The notes beneath the pieces were generated by a model, which saw only the letters and a program-made list of their open reading frames with translations, searched no databases and was not told the origin of the DNA. DNA of 64,000 nt from Limnanthes douglasii subsp. nivea (lineage: Eukaryota > Streptophyta > Magnoliopsida > Brassicales > Limnanthaceae), in the NCBI GenBank assembly GCA_036936605.1, contig JAUPFV010000002.1, positions 163,300,813-163,364,812 of the forward strand. The letters are read 5' to 3'. Position 1 is the first letter of the stretch; each line of letters starts with the position of its first letter. Both the position numbers and the translations under genes were made by a program. Below are positions 21,532-32,642 of the stretch, one piece after another.

Positions 21532-22200
21532 ACTTCGTTTACTAGAAGTTATTGCAAATAATTATGTTAGTTGTTGTCTAAGTTAATGTTTTATTCACTT
21601 CTTGTTTCAGTATGAGTTTTCGTCAATGTTGTTTTAATTTTTATGATTTCTAGTGTACTTTTTCGCGGTTTTGAGCTACTTTGAAGTTGTTTTAGACCTA
21701 AATTTGGAAGAATTGTTTTTCCCAAAATTTTACAAAAATGGATTTAAATGACTATAGTATAATATTGGTCACAGAAGATGAGTTTGGAACTCGGGAAATT
21801 ACAAAAAATAGAAAACGGAAAATTTTCCATTAATCTTCACGAACATGAAGTCTCAGATTTAGCCAAGTTCGCGAATACATAGTGCCTGATTTTGTCTAAA
21901 TCGCGAACACGTTTTATTTTGACGTATTGTGGTGCTCATTCTTCGTGATTTAGATACAATTGAGCCCTCTGTGTTCGCCAATGTGCCTGTGTACCGTTTT
22001 TCGGCCATTTTTATTTGCAATTGGGATGAAATTGACACAAATAAATTACAGTAATTAAAAAAAAAACTAATATTTATAATAATGACAAACTTGGAATTTT
22101 CGAAATAGATAAACCGTGCTAGTATAGATTACAAATGATGACGAAATTCAAATAAAGTATTCGTAAATGCGAAAGGAAAAACTATCGAGACATCAACAAA

Positions 22201-24395
22201 TCATAAATCTCCAACCAAATCGTAGACATGTGGTGGCTCTTTGTGAACGGTTGATAGTTGGGCGGGCTTGATTTGGTTATGTTTATTGAATCGTTTGTCG
22301 AGCGGTATTGCCCAACCGGTTACAACTGCGTTGGTGCAAAACAGAAACCAAGTAGGATAAATTTCCGAAAGTGGTCCATTCAACACAACCTACACAAAGA
22401 GAACTAAGATAAGTATTCAGTCACAAAATAAGATATAAGATTAAAGGATTCATTGGTATACTTACTTTCACAAAATGGTTACCGTGTACGAAACCTATAC
22501 CAACTTCCATGCTAGGAAACGATCGAGGAGGCACACCGTGTATAGATACATGTAGGATTGGTGAAGTGATACATGGTATACGGTACATTGGTATCTAGTG
22601 GCTATCACTAAGCCATAGTCGGGTAACGTCATCCAATGCCGATTATAGTTGTCATACATTTCAAAAATGTCCAACCTATTTACTAGGTTATCCACACGTT
22701 ATGAACCATCAAACACTATCTCCCATAAATCGCGTTAATTTTGCAATTTGGCGACCAAATCCCGTCTAACTTGGTCCAATGAATCGGAGTTACCGTAGAC
22801 CGTGAAAGCAACGACCCGAAATTTGCAATTACCATTGTGAGACACGTCTTCGACGCTAGGAATGTACTTATGAAAATAGTTAGGAAACCAAGTCTTGTAG
22901 CCGCTAAAGTATTTGCCCTTCAATGATTTTTTCGATCGAGTCACTCTCTTCTTGGGATGAGCCTTGGTTTTCGCTTTCTCTTTTGCTTTGTCTTTTGGTA
23001 CTAAAAATGCTTGATTAGCTACCAAGGTGGCCATGCTACCTATCGTATCAGGAGTGTTAGCGCCTAACCTACTATCGTATTCCCACTCAAATGGGTTCCG
23101 TTTAGTTGATTTGTCTCGACCGACTTTTTCCTACCTTTAGTGACAACTGAATCCTTAGGTTCCAAGACATGACTTCTAACGGGATCTACCATTTACATCA
23201 TCCTATTTATGATATGATCTTGGACGTCTGCACCGTAACCACATATGGTGCTATCTATTAAGGAGAATTTTCTCGTAAGCACGTCTTCGGTACCAACCTC
23301 ATCTGTAGCGCTGATCTTTAACGTACTCCAATAAACATGACACTCATATTTTTGAATCACCCTACCTACTTTATAAATCAAGGCTAACTTGCATGCACAC
23401 GGTAGATTATGAGTTTTTCAAATAACAAAACCACACATTCCACCCTATAACGTAAGATAAAATAAATTTGAAGTCCAAACAATTAATATTAAACACTAAT
23501 GTATGGAGATGGTAATATAACTCACCGATTGCTAGTATAGTTGCCCAAATGTTTTAACTTGTTCGTGGGGATATTGAGAAATTTGTATCCATAATTGTAT
23601 ATCCATTGCTTCATCACGTAATCGACAACCATTGGACAAAATGCCTACGTGTGGTGTAACTCGGCAAGGTTTTTATTATAATCTTTGAGTGTGGCCGAAT
23701 AGGCAACCCTATTATAAAACTCGACGAACTCATCCGCTATGTCCGAATTTGGAAAAACTTTCCTAGTGTAAGAGAAAACGTTGCTACCAATATGCCAAGT
23801 GCATAACATATGAGTGACATGCAGAAATATATTATCGATAGTGTTCATTAAACCCAACTTCCTATCGGTGATAATAATATTAGGCAATGCGCACATGTTG
23901 TTCGTGAACACATTCCTTAGAACGCTCAATCCCCAAGCGTATTTCTCTTATTTCTCGGAGCTCAAAAAAAAAAGCGACACAAAATGTCTTCTTCTTCGAA
24001 GTTTGGCCAACTGTTTCTAGTAAATACATCGTATACGTTATAGTCTTATACGTGCTATCCATTATAAGAACTTGAGGAAAACGGAGCAAGAAATTGATGC
24101 TTCTAGGATGTGCAAAAAACAACTCGAGGATCTCGTCCGTTGCTTCGCAAGTTCGCTCCCAAACATAGTACTCGTGTTGTTTTAACTTACAAAACAATTA
24201 TTTCATTTGGGTTTTGCCTGTTTTATCGACCAAATTGTGTTTTGGATGTATGTTGTATATTGTGCGCGTGCTAGGTACATTTTTAGAGTCTTTAAGCTTC
24301 AAACCGCGGTATATCGCTCTTGGTCGAGAACCGACTTTTGTTTGACTACGAACAAACGCCTCTTCTTCTACATTTAGTCTAGCGGCTCGTGAGTG
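22201..24395 (-). pseudogene. MULE transposase, core and OTU C-terminal part
   Basis: The protein would cut and move the MULE. From the N-side: GHSRAARLNVEEEAFVRSQ and TRTIYNIHPKHNL (24395-24210), the DDE core with VLIMDSTYKT (near 24060), IIITDRKLGLMNTI (near 23865) and CTWHIGSNV (near 23790), and a SWIM-like patch VCACKLALIYKV (near 23390). A basic linker follows (KDKAKEKAKTKAHPKKRV), then an OTU protease-like domain with GNCKFRVVAF, WMTLPDYGLVIATRY and VGIGFVHGNHFVK. A 76-bp intron (22465-22390, GTAAG..TGTAG) precedes the last exon VVLNGPLSEIYPTW to the stop at 22201. The OTU Cys and His are present; the usual DG before GNC/xC is changed to NG. Frameshifts near 23900, 23640-23390 and 22700 inactivate it. 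Confidence 0.85.
22390..22465 (-). other. 76-bp phase-0 intron in the MULE OTU region
   Basis: On the minus strand GTG AAA is followed by GTAAGTATAC, and TTTGTGTAG is followed by GTT GTG TTG. Splicing joins HFVK to VVLNG, which is continuous in OTU-like proteins, so the intron call is well supported. Confidence 0.8.
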
Positions 24396-24400
24396 ACCAT

Positions 24401-25082
24401 TGATAAGGGGGTATTCCGCCAAATAAGTATGAGCACGAGCAGGAGTAGCACGAGCTTGGATTATGACAAGAAATGAAGAAAAGGACGGGCTATACAGTGT
24501 TGGCGAGCTCAAAGAATAGCGTGGACGAACTCAAAAGTGAGAACGAGAACGAGAACGAGGATTAATACGCCATGGATGAGCTCAAGGCATATCGAACTCA
24601 TTATAAGACTGAGCTCGAAGACAAATACTGCATTGATGACCTTAAGAACAGATTGAGCTCGAAGACACCAGGGAAAGAGTTGATCGACTGGGTTAGGAAT
24701 GAGATGAACAGATGATCAAGATTAAGTGAGAACCTAAACAAGGATAAGCTGAGCATGTGACCAATGAGCTCAGCTCGGCTTAAAGTAGATTAGACTTAGC
24801 ATTTTCTTACTTGTTATATAAACGCATGTTTTGACCCTTGAGTCAAATCGTGTTAGTTATGTGTTCCATGATTATAGGGATAGTGATATTGGTGGGATAG
24901 TGGCGCTTAAAGCGCGAACGTCTGTAACTGCCCACTAATCTTTGTATTATAAATAGGGAAGACCTATCTACGAATAAATGGATCTTTTTTGGCTTATCTC
25001 TTTCTTGACGAAAATATTGAAGGCTACTATGGTAGAACTTGTACTGAAGGCTACTCTGGTAGAACTTGTTAGTTCCTTAACA
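24401..25082 (+). repeat. 5' LTR of Tat-type element B
   Basis: 682 bp from TGATAAGGGG to CCTTAACA, with a TATA box TATTATAAATAG at 24945-24956. Near the 3' end TGAAGGCTACTATGGTAGAACTTG is duplicated in tandem as a 27-bp repeat (about 25018-25070). Directly downstream GGCTGTCTGTGGGAAC (25090-25105) matches the Tat-type primer-binding region. Confidence 0.75.
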
Positions 25083-25121
25083 AATTTTGGGCTGTCTGTG
25101 GGAACTCTTTAACCAATCATC

Positions 25122-26235
25122 ATGGTAGTCACTAGGTCAAGAATCGAGAGAGACAATCAGAAAACTAGCGAAACAACAACCCACCGGAGGAGAACCGTAA
25201 GTCAATCAGCAGGGCGAGGCATCCTACATCCCGGCCCACAATTCTTCAAGAGGTTAATCATATGATCCTAGTTCTGTATTGGTTGATTTGCATTCAGGAG
25301 AAGCAGGGGTTTATTGTGCACACCGACCACTAATTCGTCGTTTCCTTCTCGCTGGGTATTATTGGTCTGAGCTAGCGAGTGATGTCAAGAATATTCAAAC
25401 ACGTAGCATAGACCTAGCGAGCCCATGCAGAACGATAGTTCCTTATTGTGGCAGTGGATTACTTTTCGAAATGGGTTGAGGTTAAAGCCCTGTTCAAAAC
25501 ATGCGCTGAGGAGGTATGTGATTTCATACATAATCAAATTCTAACCCGATATGGAATTCCACGGATTAAAATGACAGATAACGGCCGTCAATTCCAAAAT
25601 TCAATCCTTACCAACTTCTGCAAACGATATGGGATTCTCGAGCATTTCTCCACCCCTTATTACCCTCAAGCAAATGGGCAGGTCGAGGTGACTAATAGAA
25701 CACTATTAGAAGGGCTAAAAAACAAGCAGGAGGGAGCTAAAGGCAAATGGTCGGACAAGTTAGCAGAGGTCCTATGGGCGTACAGAACAACCCCTCGCTC
25801 CACAACAAGTGATACACCATTTGCTTTTGGTATACGGGCGGAGCAAGTTACTCCAGCAGAGGTCATAATACCGACTCATAGGATTGAGCACTACGAAGAG
25901 GAGGAAAATCTTATAGCTAGATAAACATCCCTAGATCTGATAGATGAACGACAAGATCAGGCTAGAGTCCGAGCAGAGCACTATCGAAAGCTTATGAGGG
26001 GATGATTTAATGCTTGTTTGAAGCCGTGTTCATTCAAGGTGGGAGATTTAGTTTCAAAGAAGGGGTTTTAAGGCTACGATAGTGGAACAGGAGGCAAGCT
26101 AGGGCCAAACTGGGAAGGCCCATATTCAGTTATTTCAACAAGATACCATACGTACAGATTAGCAGATCAAGATGGTCGAGCACTGAAGCATCCTTGGAAT
26201 GTGAATCACCTAAATTTGTATCGCCAAAATGTTTA
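25122..26235 (+). pseudogene. Tat-type element B: gag start fused to integrase
   Basis: MVVTRSRIERDNQKTSE at 25122 is the gag N-terminus. Within about 150 bp the sequence jumps to the integrase zinc finger (LHSGEAGVYCAHRPLI, with Tyr in place of the second His, then LLAGYYWSEL), so protease, RT and RNase H are deleted. The integrase core at 25448-25924 is open and has all three acidic residues: VDYFSKW, TDNGRQF and GQVEVTNR. The C-terminal module follows with stops: FKVGDLVSKK, GKLGPNWEGPY, WNVNHLNLY ending near 26235. Non-autonomous by deletion. Confidence 0.85.
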
Positions 26236-27005
26236 AGATGTAAAGATGCGCTCTTTGTCCTCTCTGATGGCGCGAGGAGGTTTTTTACTGAGGCATCTAA
26301 AAACAACTCTTTGAATTTTTCAATATAAGTTATGCTTTCGCCAATGTGTGTTTGTACAAGTTTTATCCTTATAGCTAGTGAATGGGTCAATGACCATGCC
26401 ATCTTTGGCTACGCAACGGACCACACTGAGTCCAGACTAAGTGTCTATAAACACGAACGGGCTGATTGGCCACGCCTACGGGCTACGTAATGGCCATACT
26501 GTGCATATACTTTGTATTGGGTATATTAGCGAGCTGATCAAAGACCAAGTTTGAACAGACTAGGCAATAGGGTCTGCAAGACCTCGCCGCGATTATGCTA
26601 TTATGACACAAGTTGTCTAAGCTATGCAATGAGCCATACTAAGCTCGGGGTTATAAGGATCTCCAGAAAGCTCAACAAACACATACTCCATAATGGACAA
26701 TAAATTTCTATAGCAATAACTAAGGTAAATCATGCATCAATTCAAACATGTTTTAAATAAATGTAACCAAGAATTGTGAGCAGGTAGACAAGTTTTAATG
26801 TTAAACAACAAAAAACAAGGAAATTAATCCACCAGAACAATGGTGGCAACTATTACTTAGAACTACTTGGTAGAAGTCCTTTGGAAGGGTCAACAGAGGT
26901 ATTAGTCTATGTGTTCATCTAAGGGGCCACGATCGAGCTCGGTGCTGCAGACTCTGCAAGATGGCCAAGAGAACCCAGGTTTATACCAGGATTCAAGGCT
27001 ATTAG
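26236..27005. other. Tat-B spacer between pol and antisense ORF
   Basis: No ORF of note. Degenerate repeats of GGCTACGTAATGGCCATACT and related pieces (26400-26660) fill it, as is common downstream of pol in Tat-type elements. Confidence 0.5.
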
Positions 27006-27469
27006 TTACGCAATAGCATTCTTGTTTTCCTTGGTAATCATCTTTGTTGCAATGGTAAACATTATTTCCCTTTCTTCAGCAGCTGCTTCTAACTTTGTCT
27101 GCCTTTGTTGCCGCTCTCGTTCAAGCTGGGCATGCTCCTCTTCCACTTCTTTGCTCAACTTGCTCACCTCAACAGTCAGAGCTGCAATTAGGTCTGCTTG
27201 TTCCCCCACCCTTTTCGCCTGATTGTTGGTCTGATCCAGCAAGTTTGTGTTTTGTGCCTGTAGATCATTATTCCTCTTTAACAAATTCTTGTTCTGGTTC
27301 AGCACCAATTTATGACTTTCAGATACAGTGGCTACCCTCTGATCGGTGCACTTCACTGTCTCCTGCAAGGAAGCAACTACCTTCTCCAACTTGCCTTTTG
27401 CTTATAAGGCTTCATGCTTGAAGGTCTTGGCTGAGCTATATGCATGCCTCAAATGGATGACCTCGGTAG
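27006..27469 (-). pseudogene. Tat-B antisense ORF, coiled-coil protein
   Basis: Minus-strand reading gives a 127-codon coiled coil (KLVLNQNKNLLKRNNDLQ, LTVEVSKLSKEVEEEHAQLE, REREIM-like charged end) with clear heptads. Upstream codons (27469-27390) continue it in broken frame until the Reina LTR cuts it off. Tat-type elements often carry a reverse-strand gene after pol whose C-terminal part is a coiled coil, and 42489-43046 is the equivalent in element A. Function unknown. Confidence 0.65.
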
Positions 27470-27897
27470 TGATAAACTTCTCCTAGAATCGGCACTCTGA
27501 AATGGGATAGGGATAACTTTGCAACCAGGAACCCAAAAGGATTCAAGTATCAAAGGATGTGGATCGATAGGTCACACAAAGGTTGTGGAAAGGCCTTTGA
27601 TATTCCAACTGATCTTCCTTTGGATATGACGCACCAAATGAAGAACAGGTTTTCTTGTGGATTTTACACACCAACAAGAGAAGAGTAAAACTTAAGAAGT
27701 TTTTTCAGAATCAAAGATAGTCTAACCATTAGAATTCTGAGTACATAGTTTTTATAGGAGAAAGAACTAGCCTTGAACACAATTAAGGCTGTTCTTGGAA
27801 ACATAATGCATGTCTCTAAAACAATTAAGGCTTTTCTTGGAAACAAAATGCTTTAATATTGAAAATACAAAGTATTAATGATATAAGCTGGAAATGA
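27470..27897 (-). repeat. Reina-type 3' LTR, minus copy
   Basis: On the minus strand it starts at 27897 (TCATTTCCAGC, where the sister LTR has TGATTTCC) and ends AAGTTTATCA at 27470. Same length as the 50181-50608 LTR. Confidence 0.9.
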
Positions 27898-28080
27898 GAC
27901 CCTTCCCTCCTCCAAGGACGTGGCTTTTGGTGTAGATGGGCCTTGGGCTTTTATTTCAACAAATGGGCAATGGTGAAGTGAAACAATTGCCTCATTAAAA
28001 ACCTTGTCAAGAAAACACATTAGGAAAAAACTTGAACAAGGGAAAAAAGTACAATCGAGACACTTTCTCATTTGTTGAAA

Positions 28081-29450
28081 TCAATTAACTTGAATCAAGA
28101 CCAAAGTGGTTTGAAAAGCTTTTCCACCATACTTGCTGTTTTGATCACGTGGATTCTCTAGTTGATTAAGCAATCCTCCAACAGCTTTGCTAAATTGTTT
28201 TGCTCTTGATCGAGTTGTTGGACCAGCCGGTAAAATAAGAATATCTTCAACTTCAAGCTCATCTTCTTTTTCAAGTTGTTCATCTGGTTCTTGCACATTT
28301 CCATGTTCTAAGCTCCTTGTGTCATCTAGGATCAAATCATCCTCTCCCACTTGAAAAGGATTTGACCTCAAAGCCATTTCATCTGCGATAAAAGGAACCA
28401 AATCAGAAACATTAAAGGTAGGACTCACTTTGTACTTAACTCGTAGGTCAAGTTGATACGCATTATTGTTGATCTTTTTTGTTACTTCAAATGGTCCATC
28501 AATTCTAGGCATCAATTTTGACTTCCTCTCTTCTGGAAATCTTTCCTTTCTTAAGTGCACCGATACTTGATCTCCAACCTCAAAAACTTTCTCACGTCTT
28601 CCCTTGTTTGCTTGTTTGACATATTGCTCAGTTTTCTTTTCTATGTTTTTCCTTGCATCATCATGGATCTGTTTTATAAGTTCAGCTTTCGTTTTCCCAT
28701 CTATGCTAGTTCTTTCACTCAAAGGCAAAGGAATTAGATCCAAAGGAGATATTGGGTTAAATCCATAAACAATTTGAAAAGGAGAGTACTTAGAAGCATA
28801 ATGCATAGAATGCTTGTATGCAAATTCAACATGCGGAAAACATTATTCCCAAGTTTTCAAGTTCTCTTTAATTAATGCACGTAGAAGAGTGGACAAAGTC
28901 CTATTTACTACTTCTGTTTGTCCATCAGTTTGTGGGTGACAGGTAGTAGAAAATAAAAGCTTAGTCCCTAACTTAGACCACAAAGTTTTCCGAAAGTAAC
29001 TTAGAAACTTAGTGTCCCTATCTGAAACTATCGTCCTAGGCATGCCATGCAAACGAACTATCTCTTTAAATAACATATTAGCAATGTGCAACGCATCATC
29101 AGTTTTGTGACAAGCAACAAAGTGTGCCATTTTAGAGAATCGATCAACAACCACAAAAATGGAATCCGTACCAGTCTAGTCCTAGGAAATCCAACTACAA
29201 AGTCCATAGATATATCATTCCAAGGATACGTAGGAATAGGTAAAGGAGTAACAAACCGTGGGATTGAACCTTAGATTTGGCTTGTTTGCAAGTAGCACAT
29301 CTGTCACAGATTCTTTCAACATCCCTCCTCATATGTGGCCAATGTAAGTGATCCAGCATTACCTTGAGAGTTTTAGCTATTCCAAAATGTCCCATTAAGC
29401 CTCCTCCATGGGCTTCTCTAACAAGTAAATCTCTCATGGAACAATTAGGC
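28081..29450 (-). pseudogene. Reina-type integrase, minus copy
   Basis: Integrase inserts the cDNA. The N-terminal HHCC finger is present here: [13 protein letters not shown] with C-DRC-AT-C (29450-29270). A frameshift near 29260 leads into the core at 29154: [24 protein letters not shown] and [10 protein letters not shown] supply the three acidic residues. After a stop at 28843 a 241-codon frame (28806-28081) carries [12 protein letters not shown], the GPF/Y-like module ([37 protein letters not shown]) and a polar tail TRSRAKQF. No chromodomain is evident in the tail. Confidence 0.85.
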
Positions 29451-30656
29451 ACACAAACGTTTATCAAAGAATAAGAATCCTTCATGCCTATAGAACCGCC
29501 CTGAAGCAAACTTTTCACATGCTTGATACATCTTTCCAAAATCAGAATCATTTTCATATAAACTCTTAAGATGATCAAATCCTAAAATCTTAGCTTCAAA
29601 AGTAGTGATTAAGGCATACCTTCGGGACAATGCATCAGCAACAATATTTTCTTTACCTTGTTTGTATTTGATGACATATGGAAATGTCTGAGTGAATTCT
29701 ATCCACCTTGCATGTCTTTTGTTAAGTTTTTGCTGACCTTTTAGGTGTTTGAGAGATTCATGGTCAGTGTGTATGACAAACTCCTTTGGCCACAAGTGAT
29801 GTTGCCATGTTTGCAAAGTTCGAACTAAGGCATACAACTCCTTGTCATAAGTAGGATAGTTTTGAGTAGCTCCTCGAATCTTTTCACTGAAATAAGCTAT
29901 GGGCTTTTTATCCTGCATCAAAATAGCTCCAATCCCAATTCGAGAAGCATCACATTCAATCTCAAAAGTTTTAAGAAAATCAGGTAATGTCAAGACAGGA
30001 GCATGAGTAAGCTTCTTTTTTAAGGATTGAAATGCTTCTTCTTGAGCTTGTTTCCACTTGAAACCAACGTCCTTCTTTGGCCTTCCTAACAGTATGTGAC
30101 TAGCCTCCATTGGTAGAACATCACATAAAAATTCATCTTCGTACTTACCAATGGCTAAGGGAACTTCTACTTGGTGGCTAACTTTCATTTCTCTATTGTC
30201 GTTAAGCCATTGAAGCTTGTAAGGTGCTGGATGCTTTTTCGTTTTTAAATCAAGCTTCTTTACCATAGATTCACTTGCCACATTGGTATATCTGCCTCCA
30301 TCGATAATAAGGCTACAAACTTTCCCTTGAACAAGACACCTAGTTTGAAACAGATTCTCCCTTTGCTCTTGTTCTTCTTCTTTTGTTTGAACGCTTAAAG
30401 ACCTTCTGGCTACCAATAAATCTCCTTTAGCAGGTCGCTCTAAGTGTTCTTCGGAAGAATCAGAGACAATTTCTTCTTCCTCTGAAATTATTTCTCCATT
30501 ATCTAGAAATGTCATAATCTTCTTATTAGAACACTCATTAGCATAATGTCCCATCCCTTTGCACTTGAAACACTTAACATCACGAGTTCTGATTGCAACC
30601 TCTTTAGGTTTGCCCTTGTTATCAATAGACAATGGTGTTCCAGATTTTTGGTTCAC
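29445..30656 (-). pseudogene. Reina-type zinc knuckle-protease-RNase H fusion lacking RT
   Basis: 403 open codons: knuckle [14 protein letters not shown] (near 30570), protease with [13 protein letters not shown] (near 30300) and SHILLGRP, then directly [19 protein letters not shown] and the RNase H ([58 protein letters not shown]). The join at about 30076-30078 replaces what in the sister copy is 1,170 bp encoding the entire RT palm and fingers, and the frame is kept because 1,170 is a multiple of three. The frame shifts at 29445 before the integrase zinc finger. Confidence 0.88.
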
Positions 30657-30718
30657 CTCTACATAGCTTCCTTTCTGATAATTGGTCTTCTCATGTTTTG
30701 AATAACTTGGCTTAATTG

Positions 30719-31429
30719 TTACTGCCCCTGAACCGTAACTTGATCTTGAGGAGTTCTTTCTTTTAACATTGTTGCCTCTCTATCTTTTGAAATATCAGCT
30801 CGCAACATTAAGGTCTCCATTTCTTGATAATACTCTTCAACAGATCGGCTTCTTTGTGTTAATCTCCTCAGCTTTAGATGCAGCTCACGGTGGTAATGAC
30901 TAGGAAAAAACCTCTTCCGCATAATGGCTTTCATTTCTGCCCATGATTCTATAGGATGTTCCTCATTACGCCTTCTTGAGGTAACTAGTTGATCCCACAA
31001 ACTAAGAGCATAATCATAAAATTCAGTAGCACCAATTCTTACTCGATTGGTCTCCGTGTAGTGTTGAACGTTGAAAACGAGTTCAATCTTCTTTTCCCAT
31101 TCCAAATAGGCATTTGGATCGTTTTTTCCATGGAATGGTGGAATCTTAATCTTGAGACCTCCAACATTGTCACGCATACGTTCGTTGCCCTCTCTTGTAC
31201 GTCTATGGTGCCTTCTATGGCTGTTTCGAGACGAATTGCTCATGCGTTCATAATATTCATGGTTTCGTCTTGGATTGGTTTGTCGTGAACGGTTCCGCTC
31301 GTGGTCAGTGTTTGATTGAAGCTCTTCGCGAAAGGCATCTAGCTTGGTGTCTTTCAACTTTGTCATAGCTTCAATTAGAAGCTTGTTGTTATTGAAATTA
31401 CTATTTTCTGCATCATTTGAATTAGACAT
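30719..31429 (-). pseudogene. Reina-type gag, minus copy
   Basis: Gag forms the particle shell that packages element RNA. Open from MSNSNDAENSNFNNNK at 31429 for 236 codons: a polar N-terminus, IPPFHGKNDPNAYLEWEKKI (the retrotransposon gag core), RHYHRELHL-like and SRSVEEYYQEMETLML blocks. Compared with the plus copy it lacks about 11 residues near residue 57 and a block of about 40 residues after DREATM, where it jumps to LKERTPQDQ. It ends at 30719 before the zinc knuckle, which lies in the next frame. Confidence 0.85.
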
Positions 31430-31764
31430 CCTTTTCTACAAAACAAAACAAAACAAATCAAATCACCAGCATCAAGTCCTTGGAAAGTTCTTCAATTTAT
31501 TTAAAACCATAAAACATATCCAAATCTGTTTTCCTAAGAATATTAAGAGATAATTTTCACAACAGCACCTAAAAATGATTTTCTACGATTTTAAATCTCA
31601 AACAACTATAACTAGGGTGAAACAGATCAGAATTTCGTGATTCAAAACGAAATCATCACACTAACACTCAAATCTTCACAAACAAACTGATAATATAAAA
31701 TAGATGAAGAAAAATTAATGAGAAAGAGAATACCCAACTTTCAGAATGTTGCTCTGATACCACT

Positions 31765-32191
31765 TGATAAACTCCTCCTAGAATCGGCACTCTGAAATGG
31801 GAGAGAGATAACTTTGCAACCAGGAACCCAAAAGGATTCAAGGATCAAAGGATGTGGATCGATAGGTCACACAAAGGTTGTGGAAAGGCCTTGATATTCC
31901 AAATGATCTTCCTTTGGATATGACGCACCAAATGAAGAACAGGTTTTCTTGTGGATATTACACACCAACAAGAGAAGAGTAAAACTTAAGAAGTTTTTTC
32001 AGAATCAAAGATAGTCTAACCATTAGAGTTCTGAGTACATACTTTTTATAGGAGAAAAAACTAGCCTTGAACACAATTAAGGCTGTTCTTGGAAACATAA
32101 TGCATGCCTCTAAAACAATTAAGGTTTTTCTTGGAAACAAAATGCTTTAATATTGAAAATACAAAGTATTAATGATATAAGGTGGAAATCA
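31765..32191 (-). repeat. Reina-type 5' LTR, minus copy
   Basis: On the minus strand it starts TGATTTCCACC at 32191 and ends GGAGTTTATCA at 31765, two bases before the primer-binding site. A polypurine tract sits on its other side too (32193-32207), so it also served as 3' LTR of an upstream copy. Confidence 0.9.
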
Positions 32192-32634
32192 GACCCTTCC
32201 CTCCTCCAAGGACGTGGCTTTTGGTGTAGATGGGCCTTGGGCTTTTATTTCAATAAATGGGCAATGGTGAAGTGAAACAATTGCCTCATTAAAAACCTTG
32301 TTAAGAAAACCCATTGGGACAAAACTTGAACAAGGGAAAAAGAGTACAATCGAGACACTTTCTCATTTGTTGAAATCAATTAGCTTGAATCAAGACCAAA
32401 GTGGTTTGACAAGCTTTTCCACCATACTTGATGTTTTGATCACGTGGATTCTCTAGTTGATTAAGCAATCCTCTAACAGGTTTGTTAAATTGTTTTGCTC
32501 TTGATCGAGTTGTTGGACCAACTGGTAAAATAAGAATATTTTCAACTTCAAGCTCATCTTCTTTTTCAAGTTGTTCATCTGGTTCTTGCACAGTTCCATG
32601 TTCTAAGCTCCTTTTGTTATCTAGGATCACATCA
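32192..32634 (-). pseudogene. Truncated Reina-type pol 3' end sharing the LTR at 31765-32191
   Basis: Matches 27898-28330 of the same family: the pol tail ([41 protein letters not shown]) and the polypurine tract. It is cut at GATCACATCA (32634). Two internal regions on both sides of one LTR is the product of LTR-LTR recombination or a tandem copy. Confidence 0.85.
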
Positions 32635-32642
32635 ACAACCAT

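Larger units (their letters stand above)
27470..32191 (-). mobile_element. Reina-type Ty3/gypsy chromovirus-like element, minus strand, RT-deleted
   Basis: LTRs at 27470-27897 (3') and 31765-32191 (5') are 428 and 427 bp and differ at roughly a dozen sites. The primer-binding site complementary to initiator Met-tRNA (TGGTATCAGAGCAAC on the minus strand) is at 31762-31748. The polypurine tract GGAGGAGGGAAGGG lies just upstream of the 3' LTR near 27899-27912. Gag, zinc knuckle, protease, RNase H and integrase are recognisable. The whole RT is missing. Lineage is judged from RT and integrase motifs of the sister copy at 45044-50608. Confidence 0.88.
24401..32637. mobile_element. Composite LTR-retrotransposon insertion (Tat-type B plus nested Reina-type)
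   Basis: This is flanked by the 5-bp duplication ACCAT at 24396-24400 and 32638-32642, as LTR elements make. The insert begins TGATAAGGGG (LTR start) and ends ATCAACA, the last four bases matching the end of the Tat-B LTR (TTAACA at 25077-25082). Deleting the insert and one ACCAT rejoins the MULE transposase in frame as HLDGHSRAARL. The interior is Tat-B (24401-27469) followed by the minus-strand Reina-type element (27470-32191) and a second truncated Reina 3' fragment (32192-32634). Confidence 0.85.

Noticed and set aside
27022..27421. Plus-strand ORFs opposite the Tat-B coiled coil
   Set aside because: The heptad pattern is on the minus strand, as in element A.
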